Positions 1 through 8,731 of a DNA stretch of 64,000 nucleotides are shown here, piece after piece. How positions within the stretch are numbered: position 1 is the first letter of the stretch; each line of letters begins with the position of its first letter. The position numbers and the translations under genes are program-made. This DNA is from Carboxylicivirga sp. (GTDB lineage Bacteria; Bacteroidota; Bacteroidia; Bacteroidales; Marinilabiliaceae), in contig JAOARW010000053.1 of NCBI GenBank assembly GCA_025210475.1, forward strand, positions 186,001 to 250,000. The letters are read 5' to 3'. Under the pieces are notes generated by a model. That model had not been told where the DNA came from. It was given only the letters and a program-made list of their open reading frames with translations, and did no database searches.

Positions 1-1207
1 TATAAGAGGTTAGTTCCCGTAAGCCCATTGGACCGCGGGCATGTAGCTTTTGTGTGCTGATACCAATCTCGGCTCCCAAACCAAATTGAGCGCCATCGGT
101 AAATGCTGTGCTGGTATTGACATAAACGGCTGCGGCATCTACTTCATTCAGATAGCGATCGATGGTGTTTGCTTCTTCTGCAATAATGGCCTCACTGTGT
201 TTGGAGCTGAATCGATAAATGTGATCGAGGGCCTCGTCAAAACTGGCAACTGTTTTAATCGACATCTTAAGCGCTAAGAATTCTGTGCCAAAATCTTCAT
301 CTGTGGCCTGGTGCAATAATTCAGCCGGGTATAAGCCTTCTAGTTTATTGTGTGATAGCTCATCGGCAAAAAGCTCAACCTTCTGCTTGGCCATATCATG
401 CACCAATACCGGAAGATCGTTGAGTCGATTTTGGTGAATAACCAAACAGTCAAGTGCATTACAAACACTAACCCGTCGTGTTTTGGCATTGAAGATGATT
501 TGTTTCCCCATGTCCAGATCGCCCGATTCATCGAAGTAAGTATGCACAATGCCAGCACCTGTTTCAATAACCGGTAATTTGGCATTGTCGCGCACCGCAT
601 TAATTAATCCTTGTGAACCTCGCGGAATCAATACATCCACAAATCCTACGGCATTCATCAGTTCTTCGGTAGCTTGCCGATCAACAGGCAATAATTGTAC
701 AATGTCTTGGCTCACCTGGTTCTTCTCCAATACCGTTTGAATGATGCTCACCAGTATACGATTGCTAAATTCAGCATCACTTCCGCCTTTTAAAACACAG
801 GCATTGCCCGAACGCAGGCACAAGGCAAAAACATCGATGGTGACATTGGGACGTGCTTCGTAAATAACACCAACAACACCCAAAGCAACTCGTTTCTTCT
901 TAAGTTGCAGACCATTTTCCAGGTTGCGACTTTCCAATACTTCACCAATAGGACAAGGCAGTTCAGACACATTCACAACATCATCAGCGATGGCATTAAT
1001 GCGTTCTGATGTTAGTTTCAAACGATCATACTTTGGATTACTTTCCTCCATACGATCCAAATCCTGCTGGTTAGCCTGCAAAATCTCCTTAATAGAAGCT
1101 TTCAATTCAGCGCTTAAATCCTTTAAAATATCAGCCGTTTGGTTTGATGTCAGACGCGTCATCAGCCGTGCGGCCTGTTTTACTTTCTCGAAATAGTCTT
1201 TATACAT
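1..1207 (-). CDS. proA: gamma-glutamyl phosphate reductase, 3' end outside window
   Basis: Second step of proline synthesis: NADPH-dependent reduction of gamma-glutamyl phosphate to glutamate semialdehyde, in the cytoplasm. I translated 402 codons from the ATG at 1207 (starts [16 protein letters not shown]) without a stop to the window edge. The aldehyde dehydrogenase-like fold shows in [16 protein letters not shown] and [11 protein letters not shown] near the middle and in [12 protein letters not shown] at the edge, a stretch normally about 15 residues from the family's C terminus, so almost the whole protein is present. It follows proB by 19 bp, as the last visible gene of the arg/pro operon. 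The edge, not a mutation, explains the missing stop. Confidence 0.96.
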   Translation of the reverse strand, partial: MYKDYFEKVKQAARLMTRLTSNQTADILKDLSAELKASIKEILQANQQDLDRMEESNPKYDRLKLTSERINAIADDVVNVSELPCPIGEVLESRNLENGLQLKKKRVALGVVGVIYEARPNVTIDVFALCLRSGNACVLKGGSDAEFSNRILVSIIQTVLEKNQVSQDIVQLLPVDRQATEELMNAVGFVDVLIPRGSQGLINAVRDNAKLPVIETGAGIVHTYFDESGDLDMGKQIIFNAKTRRVSVCNALDCLVIHQNRLNDLPVLVHDMAKQKVELFADELSHNKLEGLYPAELLHQATDEDFGTEFLALKMSIKTVASFDEALDHIYRFSSKHSEAIIAEEANTIDRYLNEVDAAAVYVNTSTAFTDGAQFGLGAEIGISTQKLHARGPMGLRELTSY

Positions 1208-1226
1208 ATGGTGATTGGCTTTTTTC

Positions 1227-2315
1227 TTAACTTAAAAACTCAGGGAAAACATATAAATAATCGTAATGCACCAAAGGTTTATATTTGTCATCGTGCCAGT
1301 GTTTATTGGCTTTAGAGCTGCTATAGGAGGCCTTGCCTATGCAAATGGTTTTTTGGTTTTCATCCAGGATTTTTATAAGATCACCTTTTTCAAAAGAGCC
1401 TATAAACCGGCTGACACCTGCCAAAAGCAGACTGGTTGCTTTTTTGGAGCACAACGCTTTAAAGGCGCCTTCATTGATAATGATACTGGCTTTGGCAAAG
1501 CCTTCGGAATAGGCGATCCATTGCTTGACAGCAGGAAATCCTTCTCCTGCTCTAAAGTGTGTATGAACAACTTGCTGGGACGCATCCATCAGTTGCGTTA
1601 GGATGCCATCGTGCTGACCATTGGCGATGTGTACGTTGATGCCTGACATAGCCGATTTTTGAGCCACCCGGCATTTGGTGAGCATGCCTCCTCGTCCGAA
1701 ATCGGATTTTGCAGTTGAAATGTATTTGGATAAATCCTTTTCATCTGCTTCGATCTGTGGAATGACCTGTGCTGAAGCATCATTGGGATGACCGTTATAA
1801 ATTCCGTCTACATTGGATAAAATAATCAATCCTTCACAACCCATCATGGAGGCCATCATACCACTCAACTCATCATTATCGGTAAACATGAGTGCAGTTA
1901 CCGAAACGGCATCGTTCTCATTAACGATGGGGAGTACACTGTTATCCCATAGTGCGCTCACGCAATTTTTCATGTTCAGGTAATGTTCGCGTGTGCTGAA
2001 ATCCTGTTTCGTTACCAATACCTGGGCAATGGATATATCGTGCAAGTCGAATAACTGGGCATAAAGATTCATCAGTTTAACCTGACCCACCGATGATAAC
2101 AACTGACGTTGACTAACCCGATCTGTCTTTTTATCGGGTACAACCAGTCCCCTTGCCGAAGCAACCGCTCCGGAAGATACCAGAATTACTTTCTTACCCG
2201 ATTTGTGCAAACGCGCAATCTGCGTTACCAACTCGTTTATTCGACTTTTATTTAAACCACCCTCGGAGTTGGCCAGTACATTGGAGCCAATTTTTATGCA
2301 AACTTTATCGTACAT
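1227..2315 (-). CDS. proB: glutamate 5-kinase
   Basis: First step of proline synthesis: ATP-dependent phosphorylation of glutamate. The protein has 362 residues, normal for the family. The amino-acid kinase domain fills residues 1 to about 255, with the nucleotide-binding start [11 protein letters not shown], the [11 protein letters not shown] loop and the [13 protein letters not shown] segment. The last 90 residues look like the PUA domain of ProB ([18 protein letters not shown]). It starts 5 bp after the proC stop and ends 19 bp before proA, so proC-proB-proA are translationally close and very likely co-transcribed. Confidence 0.96.
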   Translation of the reverse strand: MYDKVCIKIGSNVLANSEGGLNKSRINELVTQIARLHKSGKKVILVSSGAVASARGLVVPDKKTDRVSQRQLLSSVGQVKLMNLYAQLFDLHDISIAQVLVTKQDFSTREHYLNMKNCVSALWDNSVLPIVNENDAVSVTALMFTDNDELSGMMASMMGCEGLIILSNVDGIYNGHPNDASAQVIPQIEADEKDLSKYISTAKSDFGRGGMLTKCRVAQKSAMSGINVHIANGQHDGILTQLMDASQQVVHTHFRAGEGFPAVKQWIAYSEGFAKASIIINEGAFKALCSKKATSLLLAGVSRFIGSFEKGDLIKILDENQKTICIGKASYSSSKANKHWHDDKYKPLVHYDYLYVFPEFLS

Positions 2316-2320
2316 ACCGA

Positions 2321-3121
2321 TTATTTCCCGTTTTCGATTTTATTAAAAGATGTTAGCAAACCTTTGATTAAAGACGAGCTAAAGCCCTGGTGTTCCATTT
2401 CATTTAATCCAGATATGGTAACGCCACGTGGTGTGGTTACTTTATCAATTTCATCTTCGGGATGTGAACCTTTTTCAATTAGCAGATCGGCAGCGCCTTT
2501 AATGGTTTGTGCTGATATCTGCAGAGCCAGCTTGGAACCAAAACCAATTTCAATTCCGCCTTGTGTGGCTGCACGAATAAAACGCATGGCAAAGGCAATG
2601 CCACAAGCTGCCAAAACTGTAGATGCCGCCATTAGCTCCTCGGGAATGATCAAAGCCTGACCCATCTCTGAAAACATATCAGTCACTTTCTTCTCCTGTT
2701 CTTCAGTGGCATTAAAAGAAGAGATACAGGTCATGGACTGGCCAATTTCAATTGCCGTGTTGGGCATGGCTCTGAAAATTGGCAGCTTTACCGAGCAATA
2801 GGACTGAATTTTTTCGGAAGAAACACCAGTCGCCAGGGAAACAAGTATTGTATCACTTTTCAGTTCGGGTGTTATTTCTTTCACCACACTCTCCAACTGA
2901 TAAGGTTTGATGCCAAGCAATACAATATCAGCACCTTTGGCTGCTTTCAGGTTGTCTTTGGTAACTTCAACCCCCTGATCAGCAAATTCGGCCAGTAAAG
3001 CTGTACGCCTTCTGGTTATAACAATCTGCGATGGTGTTAACAAACCGTTAGCCATTAAACCTTTTGCTATAGCTGTTCCCAGATTTCCACCGCCGATGAT
3101 GGCTAATTTATTAACTTTCAT
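2321..3121 (-). CDS. proC: pyrroline-5-carboxylate reductase
   Basis: Final step of proline synthesis: NAD(P)H-dependent reduction of pyrroline-5-carboxylate to proline. The 266-residue length is standard. The N-terminal Rossmann motif GGGNLGTAIAKGL (about residues 10-22) binds the cofactor; LLGIKPYQLE, FRAMPNTAIEIGQ and the C-terminal TPRGVTISGLNEME are family signatures. It sits between the HNH gene upstream (101 bp gap) and proB downstream (5 bp gap). Expression is presumably from the argR promoter at 8702-8731 or from an internal promoter in the gap, which I could not identify. Confidence 0.96.
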   Translation of the reverse strand: MKVNKLAIIGGGNLGTAIAKGLMANGLLTPSQIVITRRRTALLAEFADQGVEVTKDNLKAAKGADIVLLGIKPYQLESVVKEITPELKSDTILVSLATGVSSEKIQSYCSVKLPIFRAMPNTAIEIGQSMTCISSFNATEEQEKKVTDMFSEMGQALIIPEELMAASTVLAACGIAFAMRFIRAATQGGIEIGFGSKLALQISAQTIKGAADLLIEKGSHPEDEIDKVTTPRGVTISGLNEMEHQGFSSSLIKGLLTSFNKIENGK

Positions 3122-3222
3122 GCTGACATTATTTAAATCATTATTGTATTAACTTATAAGAAAAACAAAGTGTATGCTTATATATTTATACAAAGATGAT
3201 TAAAAAACCAGCAAATAGCTAA

Positions 3223-3807
3223 TTAACTCTCCTCTTCGTGAGAATTAACGGTAACATGTGCCCAGTTTTCACCCGCTTTAATCCGGTAGAGTTGCATCTC
3301 GCTAATGCCAAACTCTCTGGCGATTAGTTTTAAGCGGGTTTTGCGATTGGGATCATTAATCCGCATTTTTAATCGCATAACCTGGGTTGATGTTAATTTT
3401 ATACCATCTCGTTTTTGACCTTTTTGTTTTTCTCTTGCTTCTTTTACCAAGGGATTAGTTTGCTGATGTGCAAACATTTCATCTTTACTGGCCCATTGAA
3501 GGTTTTTAACGAAGTTGTTTGTTTTGTTATGATCAAGATGAATGACATATTGTTGATCATCGGATGTTTTTTTCAAAAACAGTTCGGCAACTAACTTATG
3601 GATGTAAAAGGTTTTTGACTTGCCAAATGGTCTTAGCGGCAGAGTGTGGTAACCTCTTAGCATACCACCTCTTAGGAAATCTCCATCTTCAATTTTATCA
3701 ATAAAACTAATGATCCTTCCATAGTTAGATACCGCATACCTTTTTTGTAAAGCATCTTTCTTAAACTTTACTTCTTTCCATTTTTCGTTCCAGTACGTTC
3801 TAATCAT
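3223..3807 (-). CDS. NUMOD4/HNH-type protein inside the arg/pro operon
   Basis: A 194-residue protein resembling NUMOD4-HNH endonucleases of homing-element origin. Seen in the sequence: an N-terminal NUMOD4-like segment (WKEVKF, then YAVSNYGRIISF, residues 10-35), an HNH_3-like core (YVIHLDHNKTNNFVKNLQWA, about residues 88-107) and a C-terminal helix-turn-helix-like segment (IAREFGISEMQLYRIKAGENW) that would bind DNA. It begins 11 bp after the argD stop, so it is co-transcribed with argD. The third catalytic His expected in classical HNH sites is Asn here, as in some family members. It may be a free-standing homing nuclease or a domesticated DNA-binding protein; the sequence alone does not decide. 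Confidence 0.75.
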   Translation of the reverse strand: MIRTYWNEKWKEVKFKKDALQKRYAVSNYGRIISFIDKIEDGDFLRGGMLRGYHTLPLRPFGKSKTFYIHKLVAELFLKKTSDDQQYVIHLDHNKTNNFVKNLQWASKDEMFAHQQTNPLVKEAREKQKGQKRDGIKLTSTQVMRLKMRINDPNRKTRLKLIAREFGISEMQLYRIKAGENWAHVTVNSHEEES

Positions 3808-3818
3808 TTTTACAGATA

Positions 3819-4949
3819 TTAACCACTGTCAACAGCAGCCTCCAGACAGGATATAAAGCGGTCTGCATGGCCCTTGTTGAGAGTCATTGGAGGTAATAAC
3901 CTCATAGTATATGTGCCGGAAACGCCGGTAAAAATATAATTTTTTATTAATAAGTCCTTCCTGATTGCTGCAATTTTTTCAGAACGGTCGATTGCCAGCA
4001 TTAAGCCACGCCCTCTTACTTCACTAATCCCTTTCATATTCTGAAGTTTAGCTAAAAGGTATTCTCCCATTTGATAGCTGTTTTCGATGAGGTTTTCGGT
4101 TTGCATTACCTCTAATACGGCCAATGCAGCTGAGCATGCCAAATAGTTACCGCCAAAAGTGGTTCCAAGCAAGCCTTTTTGAGCTTCGATGTGCGGTGAT
4201 ATTAATACGCCACCAATGGGAAACCCGTTCCCCATGCCTTTGGCCATAGTTATAATATCGGGTGTGATTCCGGCATACTGAAAGGCAAAAAACTTACCGC
4301 TTCGGCCATATCCCGATTGAATCTCGTCAAGAATTAGCAAGCTTCCATATTTAATGCAAAGTGCTTGTAGTTGCCTAAGAAAATCGGGGGAGGGTATGTG
4401 GATGCCTCCAATTCCCTGAATGCCTTCGATAATTACCGCAGCTACATCTTGAGGAGCAAGTGCTTTTTCCAATGCTTCCAGATCTTGCCAGGGTAAAATC
4501 TGAACCTTATGGCCGGCATTATAGGGAGCCACAATTTTAGCATTGTCGGTTATGGCGACAGCACCTGAAGTACGCCCATGAAAACCTTTTTCGAAAGCAA
4601 TGATTTTATCTCTTCCCGTATGAAAGGAGGCTAGTTTAAGCGCATTCTCATTGGCTTCGGCACCCGAGTTACACAAAAAAAGTTGGTAATCATCGATGTA
4701 ACAAAGTTCCGCCAGCTTTTTAGCTAACTCTTTTTGTAAGGGATTTTGAACCGAATTGCTGTAAAAACCGATTTTTTTTATCTGTGAAGTTAGGCGATCG
4801 ACATAATGCGGATGGCTGTGACCAATTGAAATAACGGCATGTCCGCCATATAAGTCGAGGTACTTGTTACCTTCGCTATCCCACACATAGCAATCTTCCC
4901 CTCTTACTGGCGTAATATCAAAAAGTGAATAAACGTCGAATAATTCCAT
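3819..4949 (-). CDS. argD: acetylornithine-type (or succinylornithine) aminotransferase
   Basis: PLP-dependent class III aminotransferase of arginine synthesis, forming N-acyl-ornithine from the N-acyl-glutamate semialdehyde made by ArgC. I start at 4949 (MELFDVYSLF) because AGGGGAG precedes it and homologues begin here, giving 376 residues; an in-frame ATG at 5009 would add 20 unlikely residues. Motifs: LFCNSGAEANENALK-type phosphate loop (residue 92 on), LDEIQSGYGRSG with the cofactor Asp (about 208), and the Schiff-base Lys237 in MAKGMGNGFP. Some Bacteroidota use succinylated intermediates; which acyl group applies here cannot be read from this gene. Confidence 0.93.
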   Translation of the reverse strand: MELFDVYSLFDITPVRGEDCYVWDSEGNKYLDLYGGHAVISIGHSHPHYVDRLTSQIKKIGFYSNSVQNPLQKELAKKLAELCYIDDYQLFLCNSGAEANENALKLASFHTGRDKIIAFEKGFHGRTSGAVAITDNAKIVAPYNAGHKVQILPWQDLEALEKALAPQDVAAVIIEGIQGIGGIHIPSPDFLRQLQALCIKYGSLLILDEIQSGYGRSGKFFAFQYAGITPDIITMAKGMGNGFPIGGVLISPHIEAQKGLLGTTFGGNYLACSAALAVLEVMQTENLIENSYQMGEYLLAKLQNMKGISEVRGRGLMLAIDRSEKIAAIRKDLLIKNYIFTGVSGTYTMRLLPPMTLNKGHADRFISCLEAAVDSG

Positions 4950-5065
4950 AATTGCTCCCCTAATAATGAATAAAATATACCCGGGCGATGTCATAAAAAT
5001 CACCTGCATTAAACACTAATTGTGCAGTTCTAATGCTTATAAGCGGGTAAATGAATACAGGATGA

Positions 5066-5092
5066 AGTACCGTGAGCAAGGCTCACGGTACT
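5066..5092. repeat. perfect 12-bp inverted repeat between argC and argD
   Basis: The arms AGTACCGTGAGC (5066-5077) and GCTCACGGTACT (5081-5092) pair perfectly around a 3-nt loop. No T-run follows on either strand, so it is not a standard intrinsic terminator. It could be an operator, an RNA-processing or stabilising hairpin, or a dispersed palindromic repeat. It lies in the 225-bp gap between argC and argD, the largest gap in the operon; I see nothing else clear in that gap. Confidence 0.7.
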
Positions 5093-5174
5093 CAAAGCAG
5101 TCAGCCTTCTTACAAAGAAGAATGAACACCTAAAATTTAAACCAAATACCTGTGTAGACCGATTCTTTAATCGA

Positions 5175-6137
5175 CTAAAATGCCACAGGTTTTAAAAGAA
5201 GACCTTCTGCTTCATCCAAACCAAATAAAAGATTCATATTTTGTACAGCCTGACCTGATGCCCCTTTCAGAAGGTTGTCAATCACGCTGACTATATGTAA
5301 TTTACTATCGTATTTCTTAACAAACACCAAGGCTTTATTGGTGTTAGCCACCTGTTTTACATCTGGATTGTTAGCTACTACATGAGTAAAGGGCTGATGT
5401 TTGTAGAATTCTTTATATAAGTCTACAGCCTCTTGCTCCGAAAGCTCTGAATCCAAATAAACTGACGCAAGTATACCACGGGGATAATTGCCGCGCATGG
5501 GCACGAAATTCACCGAATTTGCAAAGCCGGGTTGCAACTGTAATAGTGATTCTCCAATCTCACCCAAATGTTGGTGTGAGAAGGATTTATATACTGATGC
5601 ATTGTTGTTGCGCCAGCTAAAATGCGTAGTTGATGTACAAGCCTGTCCGGCGCCCGTAGAACCTGTAACGGCATGTACATGCACTTCCGTTAATTGCTTT
5701 GCCTTGGCAATCGGTAACAAGGCCAACTGTATGGCTGTGGCAAAACAACCCGGGTTGGCTATCTTATCTGCCTTTTGAATCGTTGCTTTGTTGAGCTCCG
5801 GTAAGCCGTAGGTAAAGCCACCTGCCTGATCTCTCATGCGATATTCGTTGCTCAGGTCAATGATTTTTCCATTGTAATCGGCTGGTATAGCTTCAACAAA
5901 ACTGCGCGATCGACCGTGGCCCATGCATAAAAACAGGACATCAACTGAATAGTCGGGCGCTGTCACAAACTGAAGGTCACATTCGCCCACCAGATCCCGA
6001 TGGATATCGCTTATTTGTAAACCCGATTGACTTGAACTTTGAACAAAAGCAATTTCAGCTTTGGGATGATTAATCACTAGCCTGATCAATTCACCAGCTG
6101 TATATCCGGCTCCTCCTATAATTCCGACTTTAATCAT
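5175..6137 (-). CDS. argC: N-acetyl-gamma-glutamyl-phosphate reductase
   Basis: Reduces N-acyl-gamma-glutamyl phosphate to the semialdehyde, the step before ArgD. The 320-residue protein opens with a Rossmann motif (VGIIGGAGYTAGELIRL) and carries the catalytic Cys131 in NPGCFATA, followed by the AVTGSTGAG substrate loop. Two adjacent ATGs (6140 and 6137) are possible; 6137 gives the family-typical MIKVGIIGG start. It overlaps the end of argG by 8 bp, evidence of translational coupling. Confidence 0.95.
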   Translation of the reverse strand: MIKVGIIGGAGYTAGELIRLVINHPKAEIAFVQSSSQSGLQISDIHRDLVGECDLQFVTAPDYSVDVLFLCMGHGRSRSFVEAIPADYNGKIIDLSNEYRMRDQAGGFTYGLPELNKATIQKADKIANPGCFATAIQLALLPIAKAKQLTEVHVHAVTGSTGAGQACTSTTHFSWRNNNASVYKSFSHQHLGEIGESLLQLQPGFANSVNFVPMRGNYPRGILASVYLDSELSEQEAVDLYKEFYKHQPFTHVVANNPDVKQVANTNKALVFVKKYDSKLHIVSVIDNLLKGASGQAVQNMNLLFGLDEAEGLLLKPVAF

Positions 6138-7347
6138 CACTATCCTTAATATCCAGTTGTCCTTTATTAACTGCGTTGTAAATTTTCATTGGTGTAGCCA
6201 TGATGGTGGTAAATCCTTCCACATCACTTGCTGTCCATGCTTTGTTCATTTCACCATATTCACCAAATGCACTGCTCATCAGGTCATGATCCGATTCGAT
6301 GCCCACAACTTCAAAACGATAGGGTTTTAAAGTGATGATAACCTTACCGCTCACATTTGACTGAGAACTTTCAAGGAATTTCTCAATATCGCGCATCACC
6401 GGCTCCAGATATTGCGATTCGTGCAGGAACATACCGTACCAGTTGGCTAGTTGCTCCTTCCAGTGCATCTGCCATTTGGTAAGCACATGTTTTTCCAGTA
6501 CCCGGTGCGCATTGATAATTAGCAACGGAGCAGCGGCTTCAAACCCAACACGGCCTTTAATGCCAATAATGGTGTCGCCCACGTGCATGTCGCGACCAAT
6601 CGCATATGCTGCCCCAAGGCTTTCAATTTTCTTAATGGCCTCTATCGGATCATCAAATACCTCATTATTAACAGTGGCAATCTCACCTTTGATAAAACCG
6701 ATTTCCAGGGTTTCTTCGTTATCCTTTTGTAATTGACTAGGATAGGCCTCTTCTGGCAGTGTTTGATTTGAGGTTAAGGTTTCTTTTCCTCCTACACTGG
6801 TACCCCACAAGCCTTTGTTAATGGAATACTCCATTTTGGTCCAGTCACGTACTACACCCCTTTCTTTCAGGTAGTCAATTTCGGCTTCGCGCGAAAGTTT
6901 TAAATCCCTGATGGGTGCAATCACTTCTATTTCGGGTGCCAATACCTGAAAGGTAAGGTCGAAACGAATTTGATCATTACCGGCACCGGTACTTCCATGG
7001 GCAATGTACTTAGCGCCGATAGACCGCGCGTAATCTACTATGGCCAAGGCCTGAAAAATACGCTCAGAGCTAACTGACAGTGGATACGTATTGTTTTTTA
7101 AGACATTACCATAAATCATATAGCGGATGCAGCGTCGGTAGTAGCGTTCGGTTACATCAAGAGTGGCATGCTTGGCAACACCTAATTCATAAGCTTTTGT
7201 TTCAATATCGCTAAGCTCATCTTCACTAAAACCACCAGTATTGGCAATGGCCGAATAAATCTCAAGATTTTTCTCTTCAGCTAAATACTTCACACAAAAA
7301 GAAGTATCCAAACCACCACTGTACGCTAAAACTACTTTTTCTTTCAT
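6130..7347 (-). CDS. argG: argininosuccinate synthase
   Basis: Joins citrulline and aspartate with ATP to give argininosuccinate, the penultimate arginine step. The 405-residue length is normal. The N-terminal PP-loop AYSGGLDTSFCVKYLAE binds ATP; YIAHGSTGAGNDQIRFD and the GLWGTSVGG segment are family signatures for substrate binding. It sits 37 bp downstream of the GNAT gene and overlaps argC. argH is not in the window; the proposed order is argR-GNAT-argG-argC-argD. Confidence 0.97.
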   Translation of the reverse strand: MKEKVVLAYSGGLDTSFCVKYLAEEKNLEIYSAIANTGGFSEDELSDIETKAYELGVAKHATLDVTERYYRRCIRYMIYGNVLKNNTYPLSVSSERIFQALAIVDYARSIGAKYIAHGSTGAGNDQIRFDLTFQVLAPEIEVIAPIRDLKLSREAEIDYLKERGVVRDWTKMEYSINKGLWGTSVGGKETLTSNQTLPEEAYPSQLQKDNEETLEIGFIKGEIATVNNEVFDDPIEAIKKIESLGAAYAIGRDMHVGDTIIGIKGRVGFEAAAPLLIINAHRVLEKHVLTKWQMHWKEQLANWYGMFLHESQYLEPVMRDIEKFLESSQSNVSGKVIITLKPYRFEVVGIESDHDLMSSAFGEYGEMNKAWTASDVEGFTTIMATPMKIYNAVNKGQLDIKDSDD

Positions 7348-7384
7348 CGTTATATAATTATCAAATGTCTGTTACTAATTAAAA

Positions 7385-8032
7385 CTAAAACAAGGCTGAC
7401 AGGCCTTTCAAACTCTTAACTATGCCGCCATCTTTCTTTTTTACAGCATTTCGCAGGCGGGAGAGTACATTGCCATTTCTTTTTTTGCCCGCTTGTTGAT
7501 TCCATTGAGGATCAAAAAGCATTCCTGTACAAAGGCAATGTTTTCGCTCCGTTCTGACCAGAATATCGTAATTAACACAACTCTGACAGCCTTTCCAGAA
7601 CTGTTCATCATCGGTTAATTCAGAAAATGTAACTGGTCGATAGCCGAGTTCTGAGTTAATTTTCATAACGGCCAGTCCGGTTGTTAATCCAAATATTTTA
7701 GCTTGTGGAAAACGCTCGCGAGATAGCTCAAAAGCTTTTCTTTTAATATCTTTAGCTAAACCGCAACCTCTGTAATCATCCACTACGATTAATCCCGAAT
7801 TGGCAACAAATTTGTCGTGTCCCCAGGTTTCGATGTAACAAAAACCTGCAAACTCATCACCTTGTAATGCCAGGATAGCCTTACCTTCCTCTACCTTTTT
7901 CTGCAGGTATTCCGGACTACGTTTGGCTATACCCGTCCCACGTACCTTCGCTGCTTTAGCTATGGTATTCAACACCACATCTACGTAATTAAGGTGTTCT
8001 TGTTTGGCGACAAATATGTTAAACGTACTCAT
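7385..8032 (-). CDS. GNAT acetyltransferase, candidate short N-acetylglutamate synthase
   Basis: A 215-residue GNAT-fold protein. The acetyl-CoA loop is VVDDYRGCGLAKDIKRKA (residues 83-100, R/QxxGxG/A type), followed by the GNAT helix and FGLTTGLAVMKINSELGY. A Cys-rich tail holds C149, C152, C166 and C168 (GCQSC and KHCLC), a pattern that suggests a metal site, then a basic C terminus. It lies directly before argG inside the arginine operon. From position and fold I infer that it makes N-acetylglutamate, as the short GNAT-only ArgA (Rv2747) of Mycobacterium does; no amino-acid kinase domain is attached. Another acetyltransferase role is possible. Confidence 0.72.
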   Translation of the reverse strand: MSTFNIFVAKQEHLNYVDVVLNTIAKAAKVRGTGIAKRSPEYLQKKVEEGKAILALQGDEFAGFCYIETWGHDKFVANSGLIVVDDYRGCGLAKDIKRKAFELSRERFPQAKIFGLTTGLAVMKINSELGYRPVTFSELTDDEQFWKGCQSCVNYDILVRTERKHCLCTGMLFDPQWNQQAGKKRNGNVLSRLRNAVKKKDGGIVKSLKGLSALF

Positions 8033-8046
8033 ATCTTTTAGTTATT

Positions 8047-8157
8047 AGTCAGCAGATAGCAGTCAGAAGTGATTAATATCTCACAATCAACAGCTATCTA
8101 TTAATAGCTTGATAGTTTTAATCTCAGCGCTTTATTTGGCATCTGACTACTGACTTA
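8047..8157. repeat. dispersed intergenic repeat, AGTCAG-rich, inverted halves
   Basis: The argR-GNAT gap contains AGTCAGCAGATAGCAGTCAG followed by AAGTGATT (from 8047) and, in reverse orientation, the complement of AGTCAGTAGTCAGATGCC (to 8157). The same kind of sequence (AGTCAGTAG..., CAGTAGTTAGAAGTGATT) recurs right after carB at 12328-12363. This suggests a dispersed intergenic element. No coding potential was seen. Confidence 0.5.
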
Positions 8158-8176
8158 AAACTAACCAACTATTTTT

Positions 8177-8656
8177 TTACAATGTCTTTTCCTTAAGACC
8201 GGGCATAAACAATGAAAGTGCATTGATGACATCTGATTTAGAAACACCTTCGCGACTGATCAACAATATAGTGTCGTCGCCTGCGATGGTTCCTAATATT
8301 TCGTATGGGCCATGACTATCGATGACTGAGGCAATGCCATTGGCAAAGCCGGGTCGTGTTTTCATGATAGCCAGGTGACCTGAAAATTCAATTGATTCAA
8401 CACCACTCACCGGAAATTCTTCTTGTTTAGCCGGTTCATCTTGTTTTTGTGCCGACTCAGGTACAATGTATTTATATCCTGTTTCGGCATCGGGCACTTT
8501 TGCCACTTTTAAATATTTTAAATCCCGCGACAGTGTTGCCTGCGTAATTTTATAACCTTCTGCTTCAAGTAACACTACCAGTTCTTCTTGTGAACTCACT
8601 TTTTGTGAACTGATAATTTGCTTAATAGCAATTAGTCGTTGTGCTTTAATTTTCAT
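8177..8656 (-). CDS. argR: arginine repressor ArgR
   Basis: Arginine-responsive hexameric transcription regulator. The start at 8656 (MKIKAQRLIAIKQI) gives 159 residues; the longer reading from 8704 would cross the promoter. The N-terminal winged helix shows in SSQEELVVLLEAEGYKITQA and SRDLKYLKVAKV (residues 17-52), and the C-terminal arginine-binding/oligomerisation domain in GTIAGDDTILLIS, a family hallmark. It is the first gene of the arginine operon and its own promoter has two ARG boxes, so it is probably autoregulated together with argGCD. Confidence 0.95.
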   Translation of the reverse strand: MKIKAQRLIAIKQIISSQKVSSQEELVVLLEAEGYKITQATLSRDLKYLKVAKVPDAETGYKYIVPESAQKQDEPAKQEEFPVSGVESIEFSGHLAIMKTRPGFANGIASVIDSHGPYEILGTIAGDDTILLISREGVSKSDVINALSLFMPGLKEKTL

Positions 8657-8677
8657 TTGGTTCTTCTTCTTTGTTAA

Positions 8678-8713
8678 ATGTATAAATATACATCGACGAT
8701 GCAAATTTATTCA
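8678..8713. promoter_or_regulatory. tandem ARG boxes (ArgR operator)
   Basis: Box 1, TGTATAAATATACA (8679-8692), matches the relaxed ARG-box pattern TGNATWWWWATNCA at every position. Box 2, TGCAAATTTATTCA (8700-8713), has one mismatch. Their centres are 21 bp apart, the spacing of paired boxes bound by one ArgR hexamer in other bacteria. Box 2 covers the -7 element of the argR promoter and box 1 the expected start region, so binding would repress. Confidence 0.8.
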
Positions 8714-8731
8714 ATAATTATTAATTTCAAA
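8702..8731 (-). promoter_or_regulatory. argR operon promoter, Bacteroidota type
   Basis: On the minus strand a TTTG -33 element (8728-8731) is followed after 18 bp by TAAATTTG (8702-8709), matching the TAnnTTTG -7 consensus of Bacteroidota sigma-ABfr. Transcription would start near 8696 and read argR and the genes to the left. Confidence 0.75.

Noticed and set aside
1..1207. proA as a pseudogene
   Set aside because: The frame is open to the window edge and lacks only about 15 residues; the end lies outside the window.
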